NCBI RefSeq assembly: GCF_000182565.1
Contig: NW_015971550.1
Coordinates: forward strand, 234,579 to 298,578
Source of the DNA: Spizellomyces punctatus DAOM BR117
Lineage: Eukaryota > Chytridiomycota > Chytridiomycetes > Spizellomycetales > Spizellomycetaceae
Direction: 5' to 3'
Length of the DNA stretch: 64,000 nt
A program made the position numbers and the translations under genes. Shown here one piece after another: positions 10,251 through 22,331 of this stretch. Position 1 is the first letter of the stretch, and each line of letters starts with the position of its first letter. Below the pieces are notes generated by a model. The model was not told where the DNA came from. It was given only the letters and a program-made list of their open reading frames with translations, and made no database searches.

Positions 10251-12160
10251 TTAATCATATCTTCGATTGCCATAAGGTGGGTAAGACGCGTCGGATGAGT
10301 AGGAAGGGCTATGTGGCTCTTGAGCTGGGAAGTAACCCTTGTCTTGGGCAGAAGGATACAGTCGTTGTCCATCCGGGTGCAAAGGCTGTTCACCAGTGGG
10401 CGTAGCACTATATCCAACAGGGAAAGGAGGGTTCACAACCTCATATCCCTGTCGTGCCTGCATAGGCTGTTGAACATTGTTCATCGTCGAGGACGCTGTC
10501 GACGCAAATCTTCCAAGGCTGCTCTCCCTCTTTCCAAATTGCAGACTATCCATCGTGGTCATTGTGCCCATTCCATCATCGGATCCCCAGTGATCGTCCG
10601 ATTGCGGACTATCTACGGGATTTTTGGCTCCATCGCGAGAGTTGTAGGGCGCCACACACGCGAGAGGGAAGGAACCTTCTTGCTTGGTCGTCATGTTGAA
10701 ACCGTACCCCCAACCGTCATCGAACTTGCATTTAACAATGACTGGGTCGCCAATATCTAGAAAAAGATGCGTATCACGCAGTTAAGCTTAAAACTCCAAA
10801 CAAAATTGAGAACGAACGCTACTCACAAAGATAAATCTCATCAGAGAGATTCGGCACATAGTTATATATGACTTCCATGGTTTCCGCGATTTGGATTGGT
10901 TCACCGACATCTCCCTCTCTATTAGCCGCAGCAGCCGCAGCGGGGGCCATCGCACCAGCCATCAACATTCCACCTTTCTCATCCCCACCTCCGATTTTCC
11001 TCCCGCTGCTACCATCCTGGCCACTCGCGCCACTTCCCAAGATAAAGCCATCGGGAAGTTGTCGTGCAGCGCGCTTTCGCCGCCCAACGATCAAGACAGC
11101 TCCTACAGCAACGAGGGCAACAAAGCCGGCAACCGATGCGCCAATGATCACTGCATTACTGGGTTTACCGTACTCGGAGTTACTTTGAGTCTGGCTGCTG
11201 GGCCCGTTTACTCCAGAGGTTGAAGCAGTTCCCCCTGTTCCCCCTGGAGTTGTCCCCTGCGAGCCACCACCTCGTGTGGTGGACGTTGGGCCGCCCACAG
11301 ATGTGGGAACTACGATGGGTTGATTGGCTAGTTTGGCTTTCTGCGCTTGACAACAGAGATCCGAGGATGTAGCGGCTGCACTACAATAAGCCGTGGCTTC
11401 AGCATCTGTCCAAAATCCTGTCATAACAAAGTGAATTGTGTGAGTTACGTCATCCATGCCCGAACAGCGGATTCAAAGACGTACCGCACATGGCCCATTC
11501 AAACGGCAATGCAGCAACACAGTCCACATCCGTGGTCATCCTCCTCATAAACGTTTCAGTAGTATTCGGAAACGGTCTGGCGACGCCTGGCGTGCAACTC
11601 TTTGCGTCTGCATAAATCTCTGTCAAACTATCAACGGCCTGCTTTGCTGTTTTGCTACACAGTGGCCCTGGGATGTTGGTAGGGTTACAGCCGTTCACAG
11701 TCGAGACGTCAATGACCATTCCGCAGAGGAAGGAAATGTGATATCGTCGCCCCTTGCCATTCCAAGTGGGACAAGCATTATCTCGTTGAAATGTAGCAAG
11801 GGAAGTTGTGGTGTTGTCGTAAAGGGATTGAATGTAAGCGTCAAATGCGGTCAGATTGGCAAAGCTAGTAGAAGCTTGAATAGTGTAGTCTGCGAATAGT
11901 TGGAACGAGTTATATGACAGACTGTTAAAACGCCAAGAACAAAAAAACTTTTGGGAGCCCGCGTCGCCCGACGTACCTTTCCATGCGGTACAGGTTGTCG
12001 TCCCAGCGAGTGAAAAGCACGTAGGCTGCCCTGCTATGCCAGCTGGCACACCAGCTCCTGGTCCTAGGTCCGAAGTCGTCTGTGCATTCACACCCCAGAA
12101 TGCTACCCCAACCAGCAATCCCGACAATACGAGTCCTTTTCCATGTGCCATATTCCACAC
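10251..12160 (-). CDS. Single-pass membrane protein with cytoplasmic SH3 domain
   Basis: Exons 12160-11485, 11417-10827 and 10756-10251 join in phase to 590 residues. A signal peptide (LVLSGLLVGVAFWGV, then NAQ) is followed by a Cys-containing extracellular domain of ~250 residues with many N-glycosylation sequons, and a Thr/Gly/Ser stalk. One transmembrane helix (AVIIGASVAGFVALVAVGAV, about residues 313-336) ends in the stop-transfer GRRKRAAR. After an Ala/Gly linker comes an SH3 domain at about 405-470: IYNYVPNLSDEIYLYIGD, then DDGWGYGFN with the ligand-binding Trp, and EGSFPLACV. The tail is Pro/Tyr/Ser-rich with a proline-rich stretch. The architecture suggests a cell-surface sensor that recruits proline-rich partners, as Sho1 and Fus1 do, though topology differs from Sho1 (one helix, not four). 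The ATG at 12151 is an equally good start. Confidence 0.88.
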
Positions 12161-12801
12161 AATGAGGTCGTGGCTCCGATCGGATCACTCTTTATAGAAC
12201 TCTTACTGCCGGTCTTGAAATGCCAAAAAGACAAAAAAAACTTGAACCCCTCCTCCAATACTCGAATGCCTTTTGTTTCTTGACACCCTTTTTCCAAGAA
12301 ACCAACCTACGAGCAGCCCCCCCCCCCCCCCAATCAAAAAGTGCAAAACGGTCAACCGCTGCCCGTCACACACGCGGTCCGCTTTCCCAATTGAAGGAAA
12401 AAGAAATGCAAAAGGTGTGAAATTTGATGAGATAATTCATTTCTCCATTTATGGTATTCATGATCATAGGTCACGTGGTAGATATCGGAGGCTTAGTATT
12501 CCGCCGCGATTTTTGCTCTTTTTGTATTTGAACAGAACGGACATGAAAGACGTTTTTTTCAAGCATCGTTTTATTTTTATTCAGAGTTTCCAATGGCGTC
12601 AAATGGTTGGGACACATGGAATGCCTTATTTTGTTCATGAGCTATCGTTCTCTTCGATCTTGTTGATACATGTTGAGAATTCCAGCTCCGTTTTGCGATC
12701 AATGGCATATTTCCTTTGTAATCAGTTTGCAGTGTTGTCATCGGCATTCATTGTAAAATGGCACTCTCTGTTCAGGATCTCATTCGTTCTGTTCAATCTG
12801 T
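12161..12801. other. Intergenic region
   Basis: Promoter side of the SH3 receptor plus sequence downstream of the small - strand gene. There is a C homopolymer at about 12319-12330. A CACGTG E-box lies at 12472-12477. The short frames seen have no domain features. Confidence 0.45.
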
Positions 12802-13098
12802 TCATAGCAGATATTGTAAAAAAGGCTGGAATACACTGTCATCCATATCCAGATGCGTGGCTGGGTGGAGAATCGCTTCGATTGTATCTTGATCTACCGT
12901 GGGAAAGGATGGTGCAGATAGGATGTAGAATTTGAGAGCATGGGAAGCATGGTCAGCAAGTTGATGGATGATGGCGATGTAATCTAGAAGCCATTGGTGG
13001 TAGTTTGGCAGGAAAGCTTTTGCAAAGGAAGTTTTGTTACAGGTATGTAAGGTGGGTTTGTCGAGTTTTTCAAGCTTTTGCTTTTTCTTTGGCGGCAT
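12802..13098 (-). CDS. Small Lys-rich protein, unrecognised
   Basis: A 98-residue frame starting MPPKKKQKLEKL, a strong basic nuclear-localisation-like N-terminus, followed by a helical Leu/His/Ala segment (LPNYHQWLLDYIAIIHQLAD). It has no intron and ends in an amphipathic Leu/Phe tail. The layout (basic start, then a helix-rich segment) recalls the N-termini of multicopy proteins of unknown function in early-diverging fungi, which may be transposon-derived, but this is impression rather than homology evidence. Its 5' end faces the oxidoreductase gene 180 bp away. It could be a truncated first exon. Confidence 0.4.
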   Translation of the reverse strand: MPPKKKQKLEKLDKPTLHTCNKTSFAKAFLPNYHQWLLDYIAIIHQLADHASHALKFYILSAPSFPTVDQDTIEAILHPATHLDMDDSVFQPFLQYLL

Positions 13099-13278
13099 GA
13101 TGATCTCTGTGGAAAAAGATGAAAGCCTGGGAAAATGGGCACGACAACTTATATAGGATTTTTGGATCAAACCATAGTTCATGAGTCTAAATCGAGTAAA
13201 ATTATGATATGTGTGCTATGTAAGTGACGGACACGGCGGGAGGTGTCGCAGCGTTTTTATACCGTTCATCCTTTAACA

Positions 13279-14362
13279 ATGTCCACCTCCACCACAACCT
13301 ACGAGACAATCGTCATTGGCGGCTCGTTTGCCGGTCTCTCCGCGGCCCTCCAGATCGCCCGCTCCTGTCGTAAAGTTCTGGTCATTGACAGCAGTGAAAA
13401 CCGGAACCGCTTTGCACAACATGCTCATGGGTTCCTGGGTCACGACGGAAAATCTCCCAGTGATATTTTAACAGAGTCCAAAGCGCAGTTGAGGCGATAC
13501 TCTGATTGTACGATTGTTGAGAATGTGCGTGTTGTCTCCATCCAAAACTTGACTGCAGAAAAGGGAGCCAGTCCCTCTTTCAACGTTGTTACATCCGATG
13601 AAAAAACCTTGCACACCCGCCGCATTATCCTCGCCACAGGCCTCAAGGACAACCTTCCTCCTGTTGAAGGCCTCCAAGAATCCTGGGGCAAATCCGTCTT
13701 TCATTGCCCTTACTGCCACGGATACGAATTCCGCGGCAAGCCCTTGGGACTCCTCTATACCACTCCTATCCAGAGTCATCAAGCTCGCTTGTTACCAGAC
13801 CTTACAAAGGATATTATCCTCTTTACGGGTGGTGCGATCAATGGTACCGAGTCCGTGTTCCCTGCTGTTCAATTGAGCACTGAAGAGACGGCGTTGTGGG
13901 AGAAATTGGGAATAAAATTGGAGCACACGCCAGTGAGCAAATTCGTTCGGGATTCAAATGCCGAGTCCGAACTCTCCTACGTGGAATTATCGGATGGTCG
14001 GAAAATTGAGCGAAGGGGAGTATTACTCCTCCCACCTTTGACCCTGTCTACACCCAATCTCGTCGCTGATCTCGGTTGCGATGTGACACCGAGTCCGTTT
14101 GGTGTGGACTTGATTAAAGTTGACCCGGCGACGCAAGTTACGTCGATTCCGGGCGTTTACGCGGCTGGTGACTCTGTGAGGCCTATGAATGTGTAAGTTT
14201 TTCTGTTTGGTCTTCCGGTTTGTGGTGACTTTGGGATTTACTGAAATGGTTGATTCTTGGGATTCTTTAATTTATAGGGCGGTGGCGGTCGCCGATGGAT
14301 CCATTGCGGGAATCATGTGCCATCAGTCTTTGGTAGCCGAAGATATCAAGAAAATCCAATAG
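13279..14362 (+). CDS. Thioredoxin-reductase-like NAD(P)/FAD disulfide oxidoreductase
   Basis: Exons 13279-14192 and 14278-14362 join in phase across an 85 nt intron; 332 residues. The FAD motif is ETIVIGGSFAGLSAAL near residue 10. The redox pair lies in FHCPYCHGYEFRGK at about residue 143, the CxxC type of low-molecular-weight thioredoxin reductases and their fungal relatives (GliT-like). GVYAAGDSVRP is the C-terminal FAD motif. The second nucleotide-binding segment (FRGKPLGLLYTTP) lacks an obvious GxGxxG, as in ferredoxin-dependent or natural-product disulfide oxidases rather than NADPH-dependent TrxR, so the electron acceptor may not be NADP. A frame extends 12 codons upstream only through a GTG, so 13279 is the start. 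No biosynthetic cluster is seen around it. Confidence 0.9.
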
Positions 14363-16929
14363 GTAGAATTGCCATCATGCTGGACTACTAGCCAGACGAG
14401 ATGATACTGGATGCTCAGGTTATGTATATACTTGTGACAGTATTATGATATGCCAGTCTAGTAGATGATTGTAGCGCCTTCGCGTACATGTATCAATATT
14501 GAAACCAACGATTAGACTAGGACTTGCATCATTGATGAGTGCTACCCGCTGCACGCGTCCAAATCGCAAGGCAAACACGGACTGCTGATCAAGAAGCAGA
14601 ATATTCTACGGAAACCGTCAGTCAGGTTCCCGGAACAGCACGGTTTTAAAATTCGGCGATTTCGGGGCTTCTATACTTGTACAGTATCTTTGAGCTCAAC
14701 TCCAAGCTTCACCGACGTGTCAACAAGCACATGTAAAGCAATACAGTTTGCAGAAAATGAAATGGTATTCAATATGAGTTTGTTCTTGGGACACGCAAAC
14801 GATGATGGTCCGCCGATCATAACTACATTGTTGCGCGCCTTCCAAATGGCGGCCGAGTATAAAATATGTTATCCAACAAGTATATTACTCTGCCCGATGG
14901 CTTCGTGTACAATTCTAGAGACATTCTTAGGGTTGTACACTTCATCGGCACCAGAGTAGCTAGGGTTGATGATATAGGATACTTTCAGTTCTAATCATAA
15001 TATAATTCTACTGATAATGTTTATGGAAACAGGACGTTGTTTTACGCTGGAGGGGGGCCTGTCAACTGACAACTGGCGCTCATTTATGCTCCGGGAAGAA
15101 ATGGAGTCCACTGAATGTTTGTGATTGTGAACTGGCCCATTTACGCTATCTGTGACCTGGTACTTGAAGGATATACCAGCGTTAACCCCCACAAACACCA
15201 AAGGGGGCATGGAACTTTGAATTGTGATTAGTCCAGAAATTTTGCATATCGCAGCATCATGTTATCAGTAATACGAGAAAGGTATTCATCGTTTTCAAAA
15301 GTACCATCTCCTTTTCAAAATGTTGCTGACATTGGAATTGCAGGGTTGGGAAAACCTTGTGTGGAACAGACTGTCATATTTGCTATTTTTAAGCAGGATA
15401 CCTCCTGAAAGTCCTTTAATTCTACAGCCCTGAATTACACATTCGTGGGGAACGTTCCGACATCTTTCAAGCGAATATGGATCTTTCCTCACCAAAATAA
15501 AATATAAAGCTTTATGTAAAATTGTCTTGCATTTAACTCGCCGTATATTCCATTTGTAGCTATTTGGACAAATATCAGGATATAGTAAACGATATACATG
15601 TCACAATGACTTACAAAGACTTGACTCTCGATGCAGAATCTCATTCCGGGAACCCAAAGACAACCGATCACGCAAAGTTGCATGCAAGGCGTCTTTACCA
15701 TTATAGGCGAGACGTACTGGTGGCCTAGGTTTTCCTCACCTAACGAGCAGTGATCAGTGATCAGTTAGTTGAGGACACGTAGGAATTTGGTATGGATCTC
15801 TGGTAGCTGCTCGCTATGGTCTTATATCTACTGATTAAGACTTTCAAAATATTTCATTTTTGAGAGGTTTCTTAGAGTACCTTGGTTAAGAATCCCTCCT
15901 GCACCTTCCATCTGCCAAACTGCCTTGCGAATATTGGAGCCTGTATCGTTGAATGCACGATTGTGGATTCAAGTATCTCTTCAACAGCTGTACAAGATTT
16001 CGCATGGTAGGAGCTACGATAGCCGCAGCCTGGCAACTGACAGGGTCAGATAGATCACATCCAATGGCCTGAAGAACGACTTTGTAAAATATTTGCGGGT
16101 GATTAAACGATCCGCTCCAAACAGGCATAAGAGATGGTAAACTGGACGGACAATTCTCTAACGATGCAAAAATATTTGCGAGAAGATATTGCTAAAGTGT
16201 CCGTGGTTTGCTGGATTTGCCTTTGTCCTCGACGAATAGCCGCCCCAATTCAAGGTCCACGTTGATGAATACCTTAGCATATACCTAATCCGCACAAGAA
16301 GGGAAGTATAGAGACATTCCGTGAGTACAGTGATTGCACCAAGTGCAGAGGAAATACATTCAGTTCCTGTAGTTTGTTGATGCTCCGTACTTACAAAAGG
16401 ATAGATTACCTTGGGACTGGGTGATGACATTAGCCTGGGAACTCGACTCTTTTAGTTACACGAATGCTGTTATTGCATCCCAGATCTCACCATCATGGGC
16501 GCACACCTGTATTTCAGTATATGAAAAGCATCAACGGCTCTACGAGTACACTGATGCTGAAATCCTGCCTTACACACTTGCCAGATTTATCAAAGTTATG
16601 AAAGTTCAACACAAGTATTCAAGGCATCTCGTGGACTGTAGATCTTTGTCCACAACGCGGACTTTATGTACGATTCTGGTGAGTTTGGTGGATTCCCGCA
16701 GTTAGCACAGTAATTTGTTTTGGATACTGAACTTTTACTCTGGTGCAGACCAGAAAATCGTCCAAACCAACTAGCATATGTCGTGGCGAAGTATACCGGA
16801 GCAAGGGGACCGTAGGTCTCGATGTAACTAAAGCGGTAATTACAGAGGCTCCTGCGGGCTATCCCTCAAGTGTATCGCTGAATACATCGCGGAGCTTCGG
16901 TGGTGGAGCTCCCATGTAGTGCCGTGGCG
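14363..16929. other. Gene-poor, AT-rich stretch
   Basis: About 2.6 kb without a supportable gene. Short frames on both strands (for example 14690-14959 and, on the - strand, 15886-16430) have no recognisable motif or consistent splice chain. It may be decayed coding sequence upstream of the GPCR relic. Confidence 0.5.
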
Positions 16930-17379
16930 GCCTTTCTACTTGCTTAAATATCACGCCGATAATCCTGGTTTTGGACGAAGTAGAGCGAGCCAGTTATTAT
17001 ACGTGCCAGCGGCACGACTCTACTTGGGATGATCGTCATCAACATTGCACTGCTCTTGTGCATTGGAACGCCGACTGCTCAGACATGCACTGCGCTACCA
17101 TGTATTTTCAAGGTCGGTGTTGGCCTGGTGTCCTCAAACTTGTTGGCAAAAGCGTGGCGAGTACATATTGTTAGTAGTAAACCCAACGTCCTAGACTTAA
17201 TGTTGGATACTTTTTATTCTCATGCTCTCGACCAAAGGACTCTAACGACCCCGAAAAGGCTGGAGTTATTGTCTGCGATACTCATCTTTTGTCATTTTCA
17301 AGCGGGGGCAAGTTGTCCGGTCACATTTTTGTTGCATACCTCGATTGATGCAGCTCACAGTCCTTTGGTGTCGCATTAG
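16915..17379 (+). pseudogene. Class C (7tm_3) GPCR fragment, degenerate
   Basis: The reading frame from about 16976 encodes the TM2-TM3 block of family C receptors (GABA-B/metabotropic-like): EPVIIRASGTTLLG, a hydrophobic TM2, then PTAQTCTALPCI with the conserved TM3 cysteine, and LVSSNLLAKAWRVHIV matching the hallmark KTWR at the end of TM3. The frame closes at 17379. In the same frame immediately upstream, residues that would be TM1 (AAFLLA) are interrupted by three stop codons, and no ligand-binding domain or TM4-TM7 is found nearby. I read this as a pseudogene remnant. An unusual intron hiding the stops cannot be excluded. Confidence 0.6.
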
Positions 17380-18686
17380 TGTCTTTTGTTTTGAATTCCT
17401 GTTATCCATCATCTTCAGCACACCCATGTCGACGATGGTCCCTGCAACATCACTCAACGCATCTCTTCAATGAAAGTTTTAAGACGTTATGACTGGAATC
17501 AGCATGAGTTCCAATGGTCCACTCGTCGCTGTGACCACGATCCTCAGCTACCAAAACTCGCAATGTCTCTTCTCTAGTCAATGAAGCAAAATGAATCGAT
17601 GTAAATGTCTATTACATAGTGGCCATTCAGCATTGTTCGTACCATTGGCGTAACAATTCGGTATGTATCCCTGTTTGCAAATAAGCTAAAGTCTCTTTAT
17701 TAGATTAGAACTGATGCATCGGAACCCTGCGATAGAGCTTCATTAGCTATTCCTCTACGCTTCGTTCATCGGTATTCTATTCGCTACTGGGGTTAGCGTG
17801 CAATTTCCAGGTTTTCCCCACATTTCTTTTGGAGCGCCTTGAATCAATCGTTTAGGGTCACTATACGCAGCACGGCTTCGGGCAAGTCCCCTAATACTAC
17901 AAAAGTCAACCCCACTGCATCAATTGAATTTGTGCCTATCTGTCAGCTTTCAAAACCGTCTTTGTGAGGCCATCGCTTCACTCATATCTCGCTGTACAAC
18001 TGCCAAGTTCCCGGATGCATATTTTATGAACTGGTCACCGGACGTTCAGGAGAAACAGCCAATTTCACTGTTCTTAGACCACAAACTGCTATTGTCAACC
18101 TGAACCAATACGGTACAACTGAGGACACGTACACCTCTTTCATGTTCATCACTACGCTGGAATGTCCCATAGAACTCGTCTTGGCTATACATCTTGCAAA
18201 AGAGTTGCAGAACGTACGGGCAACGTAAATAAACAAAACCAATATCGCAGGTGAAAGCCGCCAAACCGCCAAAACCGGACCCAAAGTAGGGGAGCCAACG
18301 TCAATAAGCAAACCCGGCACTTTGGAAACCAAAAAGTGCCAAGGCCGCAAGTCTAGACCCAACGGGCGCTAAAACATGCTAAAAGCTATGATAGCATCGC
18401 AAGAAATCATCATATTTCAGAGGATCATCAATGGTTAGGGTTGTCTTGCATTTGCAACAAGGGTACAACGTTTATGTGGGTCATTAACATTATGTAGACT
18501 TTTTGATTGGAGCCAGCCGATTTTCATGCTACTCAAAGTCTCGCACGTATTCAATGAACCCAAAACAGATGAAAACAAATTCTAACTACTCGTAATATTC
18601 TATGATGATTATAACATGATCAGGATTTAAATGCATTATGCTATCTGGTACAAAAGTTGTCCGTGATTGATCGTGAAACGATAATA
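17380..18686. other. Intergenic region downstream of the GPCR relic
   Basis: No gene recognised. The sequence includes the 3' flank of the acid phosphatase gene. A 112-codon - strand frame at 18024-18362 has no motif support. Confidence 0.45.
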
Positions 18687-19894
18687 CTAATGTTTCCGAC
18701 CCTTCCTTGGTCCGTTCTCCGCTTTGTAAACAGAGTTACCTTTGATATCAAAGTATTCCACCTTAAAACCCTTGTCGTTCAAAGTGGCACTGACGAATCC
18801 ATAAGTGCCACCGACTCCCCAACTGGGCGTGGTAAGATTCTTGCTCTCGGGACAAACCTCTTCACTTCTTCCACCTGCACCCGATTGTACGTACATGGTA
18901 TTTCCCTTCTTGTTCTGACGAACGGTGTACTGCAGAGAATGAACGTGGCCGTACATGTAGGCAGTGGGTGCATACTTGTCCAACAACGCCAAAAGGGATG
19001 TCATGTTCTTTTCGGCTGTGCAAGTTCCCAAGGGATGGTGTCCGGATACAATGAGGTAGTCTTTGTCGTCGTACTTTTGGAGCTGCTTTTCAATCTTGGC
19101 GAGATGAGCCTCAATGGAGTGATGTTGGGCTGTCCAGTTGTGAGCCGCAAAGTTTTCTGCGATTGCTGGGTACTTTTTGTCGCCGTTGTAGCCGTAGTAA
19201 AGGAGATCGGTGTCGATGAACACGAAACCAGCCTTTTTGCCGTTGCCATAGGGTATCTGGAGCATTAACAGAATTGATGGTCAGCTGGATTTTATACTTG
19301 ATTCTCTGAGCATCCGATTGCATTCCACTGACCTCCATATCCCAGAAAAAGTCATCCATTCTCCACTTGCCTTGGTCCTTGACTTGAGTCCGATCCACAA
19401 GTGCCTTTGGTAATCCCGCCCAATCGTGATTGCCAGCGACACCGTACCAAGGAATCTCGGCTAGTCTCCCTTTATACACATTTGCCCACCAATCGGTCCA
19501 TTTGCCGTCCGTTGCAGACTTGACTCCTTCATAGTTGTACTGGGCAGCCTTGGATGAGTTGGCATTTGAAGCGTAAAAGTTGTCACCGAGGGCAATCACA
19601 AACTGAACATACAAAAATGTCAATTCAATCTTGTTCTCAGAATGAAGATATCATGCTGCTGGGAGATATGGGACTGGGATTCGAGCACTCAAATGAAATA
19701 TCTACCTTTGCGTTGGTTTTCTCTGCAACTTTCTGCATGGCACGCCCAGTTACATTCTGTTCAGGAACACCTGACCCCCAATCACCGATGACGGTGAATT
19801 CCAAGCAGCCCGACTGTCCATTGCCGGGTTTGCCGCCGAAAGGCAATGCCGCAGCGAGGGGCAACAAGGAGATTAAAGCGGTAGTAAGCTTCAT
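18687..19894 (-). CDS. Secreted purple acid phosphatase (tartrate-resistant type)
   Basis: A binuclear metallophosphoesterase that releases phosphate from organic esters outside the cell. Exons 19894-19706, 19602-19333 and 19256-18687 join in phase to 342 residues. The signal peptide is MKLTTALISLLPLAAALP. Metal-ligand motifs appear in order: VIGDWGSG, IALGDNFYASN (made by the first splice), VAGNHDWAG, IVSGHHPLGT and MYGHVHSLQY. These are the five blocks of the PAP family, all with expected Asp/Asn/His residues. Length fits the small ACP5-like type. Several NxS/T sequons suit a secreted glycoprotein. The gene stands alone in a gene-poor stretch, about 4 kb from the next gene. Confidence 0.95.
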
Positions 19895-20613
19895 AGTGAA
19901 CGAGGTTGCAGAGTGGATGGGCCATCTTTTGTCACAGTCCTTTTTAAATTGTTTGTCAAAAGCAAAATGCTGAGGAAAACGGCAGGATCCAACCATGCCA
20001 GTGCGTGCATTGTGTGCTCTACCCTGACAAAAAGGATACTGCACGTGCAAACTGAACGTCATAAAAATGTTTGTCTTCCATTCAAGCACCCAAAAGAAAC
20101 AGCACGTTGACAATCCTTCCAATCGTAAAATCTAACTTTTCTAAAAACGTGCTTTCGAATGAATGACTAAGCCATTGCTGAATTTAGAACGAGAATGGTA
20201 AATTAAATATTTTATTTTCCCAATGACGTTTTTTTTCCCACGAGGGACAACAAGCGCGCGCGTTCAGTAGAGTTGGTCAACGTCAGCACGTTGACTGTGG
20301 GAGAAACACACCTGCCTCACACGATCCCAAAGCCATCCTTGTGGAATCTACCCCTACACGAGGAGCCACAGATGAGCTCTTTCAGCAAAGACTAGACAAT
20401 GACAAGCATTGTTGGTTTGTCTACTACTCCGGTCAATTACGAAAACAATGCAACAGAATCTCACAGAGGATATGCCCGTTGGTCGTTCCCATCACTTTGT
20501 TAGGGCGTGTAACTGAACGAGATGATGCCTTGTGTGTCTAGTCTTGCGCCGCCATCAACATGCGCGGTATAATTCACACGTACATACGACCATCAACGTA
20601 ATGTCTGCTCGAA
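19895..20613. other. 5' flank of the acid phosphatase
   Basis: No gene seen. A GTTGACN5-type inverted pair (GGTCAACGTCAGCACGTTGAC) lies at 20275-20295 and a GC-rich ATG-poor stretch follows. Confidence 0.35.
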
Positions 20614-21000
20614 CTGTGTCAGACGGCACCGTGTGTTGAAATGCTGAGAGCTGAGATTGCATCCACGTTCGGCAAGATTCACAAACACTCATCTCTTTGA
20701 CATTCTACGAGCATTGGCACCAGTGGTCGGGGCGGGTTAATATGACTGTGCCACTCGACCGTCGCCTTTGTTATCAGTTCGGACATGTCCGATAGCTGAA
20801 CGCACTGCCACTTGTGGAGTTGGGTGCGTACTGTACAGGTAGCGAAATTCCAAGTCTACAGAGACCTACATCCGTCAGTGTGATCTGATCGCGCTGTGTC
20901 AGACGGCGACGTGTGCTAAGTTAAGATGGCGAAAGCAGAGATTGCAATCATGCTCAGCAAGATTCACCAACACTCGCATCTCTTTTGACATTCTGACACC
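20614..21000. repeat. Degenerate direct duplication, period about 280 bp
   Basis: Two ~105 bp blocks at about 20614-20722 and 20894-21000 align along their length: both start TGTGTCAGACGGC, carry GAGATTGCA and AAGATTCAC in the middle, and end TTTGACATTCT followed by CACC. Identity is roughly three quarters by eye. The sequence just before each block (CATC followed by a GT-rich segment) also matches, so the duplicated unit is probably the whole 280 bp interval. Confidence 0.7.
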
Positions 21001-21837
21001 ACTTCAGCGGACAGTCTCTATTCTGCCACCGCGTGAGTGCTCCCGCGATGCCGAGTAGATTCAAGCAACCCACCTGATTAGCAGCAGCACCCAGGCGGAT
21101 GTTGACATGAGAGTATTACGTGCAGATCCCGCCCTCACCAATGCGGCATGCTCCCAAGTTGGCACAAACATGACAATGAGGCTCGTGCATAAAACCTCTT
21201 TTAAACAGTTGCATACAATTGCGCCGTCCTCAACACAACTCGTAAAACGACAGAGCTCAGGCACATACTATAGTATCCTAAACTCTGCGAGTTTGTGGTG
21301 TGGCTTATGGGCGACATGACATGCGCAGACATCCGCATTTTGCGTGCGCGGTTCACCATGGACAGGGCGCGCACATGCGCGCCACGCCATGGAAGTTTCG
21401 TTCCAGTTCACACACAAGTCGTACAGGATTGAGCTCATTTTTACGCAAAGGTATACTCCCCGTGCATACGACATGCATTTCCATCCAGGAATGACGTATC
21501 GGCATGGACATGTTATGAACATGGGCGAACCACATCTTGCGTCGTCCGTCCGGAAAACACGTAGACGAGTGAGCTCGGTTTCGAGTTTCCTCAGACGGCG
21601 TAGCAAGGCGCAGCATTTCATCCCCATGCCGCAGGAGTAGAGACACGTTCTGAACATGTCGATCACACCAACGGTGGACTGCCCGCATAACTCGTAACAT
21701 AGTTAAAACTTACCGATGAATAACCGTACTTCCCTTGAGAATGCACCCCGCAGAGGGGCCGTCGTGACTATGCACATGGGCGATGGAGTGTGAGCTGCAC
21801 CATTGACTCCGAAGGTGCTCCAGCGTCCGAGCACCAT

Positions 21838-22290
21838 GCAATCATTGGGTTCGCCTCCACTATCTTGCTGCGCGTATACCATTCCCTCAAGCTCATCAAT
21901 GGTCGTCTTCAGGGCAATCATTGGGTTGGCCTCCACTGTCTAACAATGCCCAGCGCGCTCCCCAATGCAATTGCCATGCGCAACGAACCAGCATTCGACA
22001 ATGCGCGGGTCGGCCCACCTGCGGTCTCGCAGAGATGATTCTTGAAGCGTGGGCTCGCCGAGTTCCCTGTCCGGAACCGTCTCTGAGAGACCACTGGTCG
22101 GCTGAGTTCCCTGTCCGCAGAGGCGATTCTTGATGCGCGGGCCGGCCCACCAGCGGTCTCGCAGAGACGATTCTTGAAGCGTGCGTTCCCCTTCCGCAGA
22201 GGCGATTCTCTATGCAGAATGATTCAGCGTCCAGCCGCAAGTGTCGGCGGGTTCTCACTTGCAGAGACGATTCGCAATGCGCTGAACTTA
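21838..22290. repeat. Cluster of short repeats with GCAGAGRYGATTCTTGAWGCG core
   Basis: The core recurs at 22029, 22117, 22161, 22196 and 22261, the last two decayed. A second element, CGGCCCACC-GCGGTCTCGCAG, occurs at 22012 and 22143. At the left end GCAATCATTGGGTT-GCCTCCACT occurs at about 21838 and 21914. Spacing is irregular and the region is GC-rich compared with its flanks. Read in codons the core gives RRDDS/AETILE-like strings, but no frame stays open across copies. Confidence 0.7.
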
Positions 22291-22331
22291 CCAAGCGCTC
22301 CGAAATCATCCAGTGGCATTCTTAAAAGAGT

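Noticed and set aside
11922-11976. GTACGT...AACAG as a 55 nt intron in the SH3 receptor's first exon
   Set aside because: Removing it shifts the frame and breaks the downstream reading frame; the uninterrupted frame is open and protein-like.
15886-16430. - strand frames of 80-90 codons upstream of the GPCR relic
   Set aside because: No motif, wrong strand for the GPCR, and frames overlap with stops; treated as non-coding.
22029-22290. Regularly recurring ~21 bp core as a possible CRISPR array
   Set aside because: Spacing is irregular (35-88 bp), repeats decay and there are no cas genes; this is eukaryotic repeat DNA.
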